From positions 1 through 9,545 of the forward strand of contig CAMXXM010000038.1 of NCBI GenBank assembly GCA_947253195.1: a stretch of 9,545 bases of DNA. Reading direction: 5' to 3'. This document shows positions 5,986-9,545 of the stretch, one piece after another; position 1 is the stretch's first letter; each line of letters begins with the position of its first letter. The notes beneath the pieces were generated by a model that worked only from the letters and a program-made list of their open reading frames with translations, did not search any database and was not told the DNA's origin. The stretch comes from an uncultured Porphyromonas sp. (GTDB lineage Bacteria > Bacteroidota > Bacteroidia > Bacteroidales > Porphyromonadaceae). Made by a program: the position numbers and the translations under genes.

Positions 5986-6942
5986 ATGAGTGAGGAGAGG
6001 AGTAGCAGCCCCACGACAGCAGGGGTATACCATGTGCCGGCACTGTTGCGGGAGACCGTCGACAGTCTGATCACCGACCCCAATGGGATCTACGTCGATG
6101 CCACCTTTGGCGGCGGCGGTCACTCGCGGGAGATCCTGAGCCGGCTGGGACCCGGGGGACACCTCTTCGGTCTCGACCGCGACCTTGATGCGCGCGACCG
6201 GTGCGACATCAGCGATGAGCGCTTCACCTTTGTCCGGACCGACTTCCGCTACCTCTCCCGCTTCCTCACCTACTTCGGCGTGCCCCGCATCGATGGTCTG
6301 CTCGCCGACCTCGGGGTCTCGTCGCACGACTTTGACGAGGAGGGGCGAGGCTTCTCCTTCCGCTACGACGATGCGCCGATAGATATGCGGATGAATCAGT
6401 CCGCCGGTGAGACCGCCCGCCGGCTGATCGACCGGCTGGAGTGGACCGAGCTCGCCACGCTGCTGCATACCTACGGCGAAGTGCAGCAGTCCCGCCGCGC
6501 CGCCACGCTGATCAAGCAGGCCTCCGAGCGAGGCGAGCTGGAGACGATGAAGGGGCTGATCGATGCGCTGAGCCCGATCGCCTCGGAGCGCAATAAGAAG
6601 CTCAGGAATAAGGTGCTGTCGCAGGTCTTCCAAGCACTGCGCATCGCCGTGAATGACGAGATGGGCGCTCTCTATGCGCTCTTAGAGTCGCTCCCGACCC
6701 TGCTCGCTCCCGGCGGGCGGGCGGTCTTCCTCACTTATCACTCGCTCGAGGATCGCCCGGTGAAGAATTTCTTCCGCTACGGCAACGTGGAGGGCGACCG
6801 AGAGACGGACCTCTATGGCAACCTCAGGGCGCCACTCCGACCGCTCTCAAGCAAGCCCGTCATCCCCTCAGCCGAGGAGATAGAGCGCAATCCCCGCGTC
6901 CGCTCCGCCAAGCTCCGTGCCGCTGAGCTGGTCACAGAGTAA
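5986..6942 (+). CDS. rsmH: 16S rRNA (cytosine1402-N4)-methyltransferase RsmH (MraW)
   Basis: Methylates N4 of C1402 in the decoding centre of 16S rRNA using S-adenosylmethionine. The 318-residue product has normal length and the complete family signature: YHVPALL at 15-21, the SAM-binding VDATFGGGGHSREIL at 37-51, GLDRD at 62-66, DLGVSSHDFDEEGRGFSF at 108-125, PIDMRMN at 131-137, VFQALRIAVNDE at 214-225 and the catalytic-region YHSLEDRPVKNFF at 251-263, with NPRVRSAKLR at 302-311. The ATG lies 3 bases after the DUF4286 stop with a GGAG about 6 bases upstream. It usually sits beside mraZ and ftsL/ftsI in the dcw cluster; here it follows an AI-2E protein and is convergent with queF. Whether the genome has a second copy cannot be seen. 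Confidence 0.97.
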   Translation: MSEERSSSPTTAGVYHVPALLRETVDSLITDPNGIYVDATFGGGGHSREILSRLGPGGHLFGLDRDLDARDRCDISDERFTFVRTDFRYLSRFLTYFGVPRIDGLLADLGVSSHDFDEEGRGFSFRYDDAPIDMRMNQSAGETARRLIDRLEWTELATLLHTYGEVQQSRRAATLIKQASERGELETMKGLIDALSPIASERNKKLRNKVLSQVFQALRIAVNDEMGALYALLESLPTLLAPGGRAVFLTYHSLEDRPVKNFFRYGNVEGDRETDLYGNLRAPLRPLSSKPVIPSAEEIERNPRVRSAKLRAAELVTE

Positions 6943-6957
6943 AAAAGCTTACTCGTG
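6933..6957. terminator. Small inverted repeat between the convergent rsmH and queF genes
   Basis: GAGTAA (6937-6942) and TTACTC (6949-6954) are a perfect inverted repeat around a 6-base loop, extended by CAC/GTG (6933-6935/6955-6957) with one bulged A. The TAA stop codons of both rsmH and queF sit inside the two arms. It may end transcription from both sides, but there is no T-tract after it, so its terminator role is uncertain. Confidence 0.35.
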
Positions 6958-7425
6958 TGCCTCGAGACGGCGCTCCGCCAGCTGCTCGTAGCGGGTGCCG
7001 GGACGGCCGTAATTGGCGTAGGGGTAGATGCTGATGCCGCCTCGGGGCGTGAATAGCCCCGTCACCTCGATATACTTCGGGTTCATCACGCGGATCAGGT
7101 CCTTCATGATGATATTGACGCAGTCCTCGTGGAAAGCACCGTGGTTGCGGAAGGAGAAGAGGTAGATCTTCAGCGCCTTACTCTCCACCATCCGCACGTC
7201 GGGGATGTAGCTGATCCGTATCTCGGCAAAGTCCGGCTGCCCCGTGATCGGGCAGAGGCTGGTAAACTCGGGGCAGTTGAAGCGGACCCAGTAGTCGTTC
7301 TCCGGGTGCTTATTGACAAAAGTCTCCAGCACCGACGGATCGTAGTCCTCCGGGTAGTGCGTATCGTGCGGGCGGAGGAGCTGCAGCCCCTCCTCTTCTC
7401 TCTCTTTGTCTCTATGTGCTGTCAT
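6949..7425 (-). CDS. queF: NADPH-dependent 7-cyano-7-deazaguanine (preQ0) reductase, type I
   Basis: Reduces the nitrile of preQ0 to the amine preQ1 with two NADPH, in the pathway to queuosine in tRNA; cytoplasmic tunnelling-fold enzyme. With the start at 7425 the product is 158 residues, right for the short type I form. The active-site segment [20 protein letters not shown] (49-68) holds the thioimide-forming Cys58 and the proton donor Asp65, and the QueF motif [20 protein letters not shown] (81-100) holds the NADPH-binding residues and Glu100. These are each three residues later than Cys55, Asp62 and Glu97 of B. subtilis QueF. The frame is open upstream to 7656, but that extension is antisense to the PAS gene and would pass through the -7 element at 7446-7453, so it is rejected. 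I see no preQ1 riboswitch upstream. Confidence 0.96.
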   Translation of the reverse strand: MTAHRDKEREEEGLQLLRPHDTHYPEDYDPSVLETFVNKHPENDYWVRFNCPEFTSLCPITGQPDFAEIRISYIPDVRMVESKALKIYLFSFRNHGAFHEDCVNIIMKDLIRVMNPKYIEVTGLFTPRGGISIYPYANYGRPGTRYEQLAERRLEAHE

Positions 7426-7445
7426 AAGGATCTTTCGTTGTGGGG

Positions 7446-7453
7446 CAAAAGTA
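7446..7453 (-). promoter_or_regulatory. -7 element for queF
   Basis: The minus strand reads TACTTTTG, a full TAnnTTTG match, 20 bases before the chosen queF ATG. The implied leader is only about 10-15 bases, which leaves no room for a riboswitch and also supports the internal start. Confidence 0.5.
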
Positions 7454-7476
7454 GCGATTTTATCTCCAAGTGTGGG

Positions 7477-7484
7477 TACCTTTG
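7477..7484 (+). promoter_or_regulatory. -7 element for the PAS-domain gene
   Basis: TACCTTTG on the plus strand is a full TAnnTTTG match 28 bases before the PAS ATG. It is only 23 bases from the divergent queF element, so the two promoters must share upstream DNA and could interfere or be co-regulated. Confidence 0.55.
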
Positions 7485-7512
7485 CGACACAATACTTAGT
7501 CACCACACTATT

Positions 7513-7848
7513 ATGCTCAAGTACTTTGACGAGGCGGATATATCCGTCACCATTTGCGACAAGGAGGGGAAGATCATCGAGATGAACCGGCAGTCGCGCC
7601 AGGTTAATTGCCCCGATGGGCGAGATCTCATCGGCTTCAATGTCCTCGACTGCCACCCCGAGCCTGCCCGCTCACTCCTCCGGAAGATGATGACCGAGGA
7701 GCTCAAGCACGTCTACACCATCGATAAGAAGGGGAAGAAAAAGCTCATCTACCAGATCCCCTGGTACCAGGACGGCGAGTACGCCGGCTTCATCGAGCTG
7801 TCGATGATCCTGCCCGACGAGCCGATGCAGCACTACGTGCGCAAGTGA
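7513..7848 (+). CDS. Small stand-alone PAS-domain protein
   Basis: A cytoplasmic 111-residue protein that is little more than one PAS sensor fold. The N-terminal strand-loop [20 protein letters not shown] (4-23), the helical MNRQSRQ segment, [21 protein letters not shown] (39-59) and the closing strands [21 protein letters not shown] (80-100) follow PAS order. It most resembles the PAS module found at the C-terminus of DUF438 proteins, including the Cys47-His48-Pro49 turn. No kinase, cyclase or DNA-binding domain is attached, so it would have to act on a partner. Ligand unknown; the Cys-His pair is a candidate metal, haem or redox site, but this is inference. The frame is open far upstream, but the ATG at 7513 follows a clear promoter and the upstream extension is antisense to queF. 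It ends in a strong terminator. Confidence 0.85.
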   Translation: MLKYFDEADISVTICDKEGKIIEMNRQSRQVNCPDGRDLIGFNVLDCHPEPARSLLRKMMTEELKHVYTIDKKGKKKLIYQIPWYQDGEYAGFIELSMILPDEPMQHYVRK

Positions 7849-7866
7849 TGCACTGACACCCTTTAC

Positions 7867-7917
7867 AGAGCGGCTCCACCGGGATCTCATGCGAGAGACC
7901 GGTGGAGCCGCTTTTTT
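7867..7917 (+). terminator. Intrinsic terminator after the PAS gene
   Basis: AGCGGCTCCACCGG (7869-7882) pairs perfectly with CCGGTGGAGCCGCT (7899-7912), 14 base pairs. Inside, TCTC (7885-7888) pairs with GAGA (7893-7896) around a 4-base loop, with tandem G-A mismatches between the two stems. The T-tract 7912-7917 follows on the plus strand. On the minus strand, which serves menG, the hairpin is not followed by a T-tract, so efficient termination is expected only for the PAS transcript. Confidence 0.92.
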
Positions 7918-7932
7918 GTATATAAAAAGGGA

Positions 7933-8667
7933 TCAGCGTGCGCCCAGCTTGCGGGCGAGGTAGAGGCCGCAGACGCCGGGGAAGAAGATGCGGTAGTGAC
8001 ACTGCTCCAGCCCGGCCTGCTCCATGAGGGCGGTCATCCGCTCTCTTGCGGGGACGCGGGCGATGGAGTGGAGGAGGTAGTCGTACGCCTCTGGGTCATC
8101 GGAGTAGCGCTGTGCCATCCGCCGGAGGTAGAGTCGGGTGTAGAGCCGGTAGCCGGTGTGGAGGAGTCCGCTCTCCGGCTCAGTCAGCTCGAGTACAGCG
8201 ACGACACCACCGGGGCGCAGCACGCGGGCAAACTCCCGGTACCCCTGCTCTATGGAGGCGAAGTTGCGGACGCCAAAGGCGCATGTGACCGCATCGACAG
8301 CCTCGTCAGGCAGGTCTATGTCGAGAGCATCACCGACCCCAAATCCGATCCGATCAGCGAGACCGGCAGCCTCCACCTTGCGCACCCCGACAGCCATCAT
8401 CTCCCGAGAGAGATCCATACCGGTGACCTGCGCCTCGGGGCAGGCACGCGCCAGCGCAATCGCCACGTCACCCGTGCCGGTCGCCACATCGAGGATCTGC
8501 CTCGGGCGACTGCTGGCGACAGACTGCACCAGCACATGGCGCCAGTGGCGGTCGAGGCCGAGCGAGTTGAGCTTATTCAGCAGGTCGTACTGCGGCGCAA
8601 TGTGGTCAAACATCTGCCGCACCTGGGTGGAGAAAGCGGGACTCTCGCGTCTCGGCTCACTTGCCAT
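7933..8667 (-). CDS. menG: Demethylmenaquinone methyltransferase (MenG/UbiE)
   Basis: S-adenosylmethionine-dependent C-methylation of demethylmenaquinone, the last step of menaquinone synthesis, needed for anaerobic respiration at the membrane. The 244-residue product has normal length. Visible marks are [25 protein letters not shown] at 19-43 (the family's N-terminal signature), SAM motif [10 protein letters not shown] at 59-67, GMDLSREMM at 83-91, FGVRNF at 131-136, VLRPGG at 149-154 and YDYLLHSI at 195-202. The closing [11 protein letters not shown] replaces the usual GVxALH ending. The start lies inside purC (11-base overlap), with no obvious Shine-Dalgarno, so translation is likely coupled. 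Bacteroidota use menaquinone only, so menG fits better than ubiE. In Bacteroides I recall aroE following; here a convergent PAS gene follows instead. Confidence 0.95.
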   Translation of the reverse strand: MASEPRRESPAFSTQVRQMFDHIAPQYDLLNKLNSLGLDRHWRHVLVQSVASSRPRQILDVATGTGDVAIALARACPEAQVTGMDLSREMMAVGVRKVEAAGLADRIGFGVGDALDIDLPDEAVDAVTCAFGVRNFASIEQGYREFARVLRPGGVVAVLELTEPESGLLHTGYRLYTRLYLRRMAQRYSDDPEAYDYLLHSIARVPARERMTALMEQAGLEQCHYRIFFPGVCGLYLARKLGAR

Positions 8668-9545
8668 GCCGGCGGATCCAGTCGGTGACGTTGGTCTCTA
8701 TGCGCTTCTCGATGTCGCCGGTCTCGTGACGCTCAAAGGGCTCGTCCATGATGTCATTGAAGAGCTCGATGTAGCGCTCAGAGACGCTGTCACAGTAGGC
8801 GTCGGTCATCTCCGGCACCTGCTGACCCTTCTCGCCCTGGAAGCCGTGGTCGATGAGCCACTGGCGGACAAATTCCTTGGAGAGCTGGCGCTGAGGCTTC
8901 CCGGCCTCAAAGAGCTCCTTATAGGTGTCAGCGTAGAAGTAGCGACTCGAGTCGGGGGTGTGGATCTCGTCGATGAGGTAGATCTTGCCGTCCTTCTTGC
9001 CAAATTCGTACTTCGTGTCGACGAGGATGAGCCCCTTCTTCTTCGCCAGCTCGCTGCCGCGCTCAAAGAGTCGGAGTGCGATGTCAGAGATGGCCTTCAG
9101 CTCCTCGGCAGTCATCAGCCCCTGCTTCACGATCTCATCGGGGGTGATATTCATGTCGTGCCCGGAGTCCGCCTTGGTGGTGGGGGTGAGGATCGGGTGC
9201 TCGAAGTACTGATTTTCCTTCATCCCCTCAGGCAGGATCACGCCGCAGAGGTTGCGCTCGCCTGCCTTGTAGGCACGCCATGCGCTACCGGTGAGGATGG
9301 CACGGACGATCACCTCGAGCTTATACGGCTCGCAGGCGTGACCGATGGTGACCATGGGGTCGGGTGTGGCGATCTTCCAGTTGGGGACAATGTCCTCTGT
9401 GGCATCGAGATTGGCAGCGGCGATGCGATTGAGGATCTCGCCCTTGAATGGGATCCCCTTGGGGAGGATCACGTCAAAGGCGGAGATGCGGTCGGTGGCG
9501 ACCATCACGAGCAGGCCGTTGTCGAGGGTGTATACATCACGGACT
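8657..9545 (-). CDS. purC: Phosphoribosylaminoimidazole-succinocarboxamide synthase (SAICAR synthetase), partial
   Basis: Joins aspartate to CAIR with ATP hydrolysis in purine synthesis; cytoplasmic. The window shows 295 codons plus stop; the start codon lies beyond the right edge, probably only some 15-30 residues upstream. The reading frame continues to the edge as [23 protein letters not shown], and the VRDVY and ATDRISAFD motifs are PurC hallmarks. Further on are [38 protein letters not shown] and [16 protein letters not shown], the last two forming the ATP/Mg and substrate site. The total length fits the long PurC form of Bacteroidota and yeast (about 300-315 residues). The apparent GTG/ATG near 9503-9508 is internal, not the start. 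The stop lies within the first codons of menG, giving an 11-base overlap. Confidence 0.96.
   Translation of the reverse strand, partial: VRDVYTLDNGLLVMVATDRISAFDVILPKGIPFKGEILNRIAAANLDATEDIVPNWKIATPDPMVTIGHACEPYKLEVIVRAILTGSAWRAYKAGERNLCGVILPEGMKENQYFEHPILTPTTKADSGHDMNITPDEIVKQGLMTAEELKAISDIALRLFERGSELAKKKGLILVDTKYEFGKKDGKIYLIDEIHTPDSSRYFYADTYKELFEAGKPQRQLSKEFVRQWLIDHGFQGEKGQQVPEMTDAYCDSVSERYIELFNDIMDEPFERHETGDIEKRIETNVTDWIRRHGK

Noticed and set aside
5911..6633. Minus-strand 240-codon open frame across DUF4286 and rsmH
   Set aside because: It is a shadow frame; rsmH on the plus strand is complete and conserved throughout.
7426..7453. preQ1 riboswitch before queF
   Set aside because: The -7 element leaves a leader of only about 10-15 bases, with no C-rich loop, A-rich tail or pseudoknot pattern.
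7426..7656. N-terminal extension of queF by 77 codons
   Set aside because: It is antisense to the PAS gene and spans the queF -7 element; the product from 7425 has the right type I length and residue spacing.
7867..7917. Two-way terminator also ending the menG transcript
   Set aside because: The hairpin is symmetric, but on the minus strand it is followed by CTGTAAAG rather than a T-tract, so only the PAS direction is supported.

Overview
The window looks like chromosomal DNA of a Bacteroidota bacterium, most likely a GC-rich Porphyromonas-like member of Bacteroidales. The gene families fit that group: a DUF1599 protein, a DUF4286 protein, MenG rather than a ubiquinone pathway, a type I QueF, and a long-form PurC. 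Five sites just upstream of genes match the Bacteroidota -7 promoter element TAnnTTTG exactly. The genus is an inference from protein resemblance, not a measured placement. I see no phage, transposon, CRISPR, rRNA or tRNA sequence. This is a housekeeping region, with little that is accessory.

Left part (1-4430), all on the minus strand, reading right to left: dacB (PBP4-type D-Ala-D-Ala carboxypeptidase), a 400-base gap, a MATE multidrug exporter, then pepE (Asp-X dipeptidase) overlapping by 4 bases a DUF1599 gene that runs off the left edge. The dacB start region carries a possible 18-residue leader ORF. It also carries competing inverted repeats, in a stretch where the divergent dacB and AI-2E promoters seem to overlap. 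The gap between dacB and the MATE gene has no convincing gene but holds a 10-G tract abutting a -7 element, a 3 x 10-base tandem repeat and two inverted repeats.

Middle part (4421-6942), plus strand: a tight three-gene operon of an AI-2E/PerM-type membrane protein, a DUF4286 protein (4-base overlap) and rsmH (3-base gap). It is followed by convergent queF (minus), with both stop codons embedded in one small inverted repeat.

Right part (6949-9545): queF and a small stand-alone PAS protein diverge from a shared 87-base promoter region. The PAS gene ends in a strong intrinsic terminator. Convergent to it are menG (demethylmenaquinone methyltransferase) and purC, on the minus strand with an 11-base overlap. 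purC runs off the right edge, lacking only its first residues.

Taken together the genes serve basic metabolism: peptide use (PepE), cell-wall trimming (DacB), rRNA methylation (RsmH), queuosine precursor synthesis (QueF), menaquinone (MenG), purines (PurC) and export (MATE). I found no convincing new multi-gene system. The best leads are the regulatory oddities around dacB, the poly-G promoter candidate, and the uncharacterised PAS and DUF4286 proteins.
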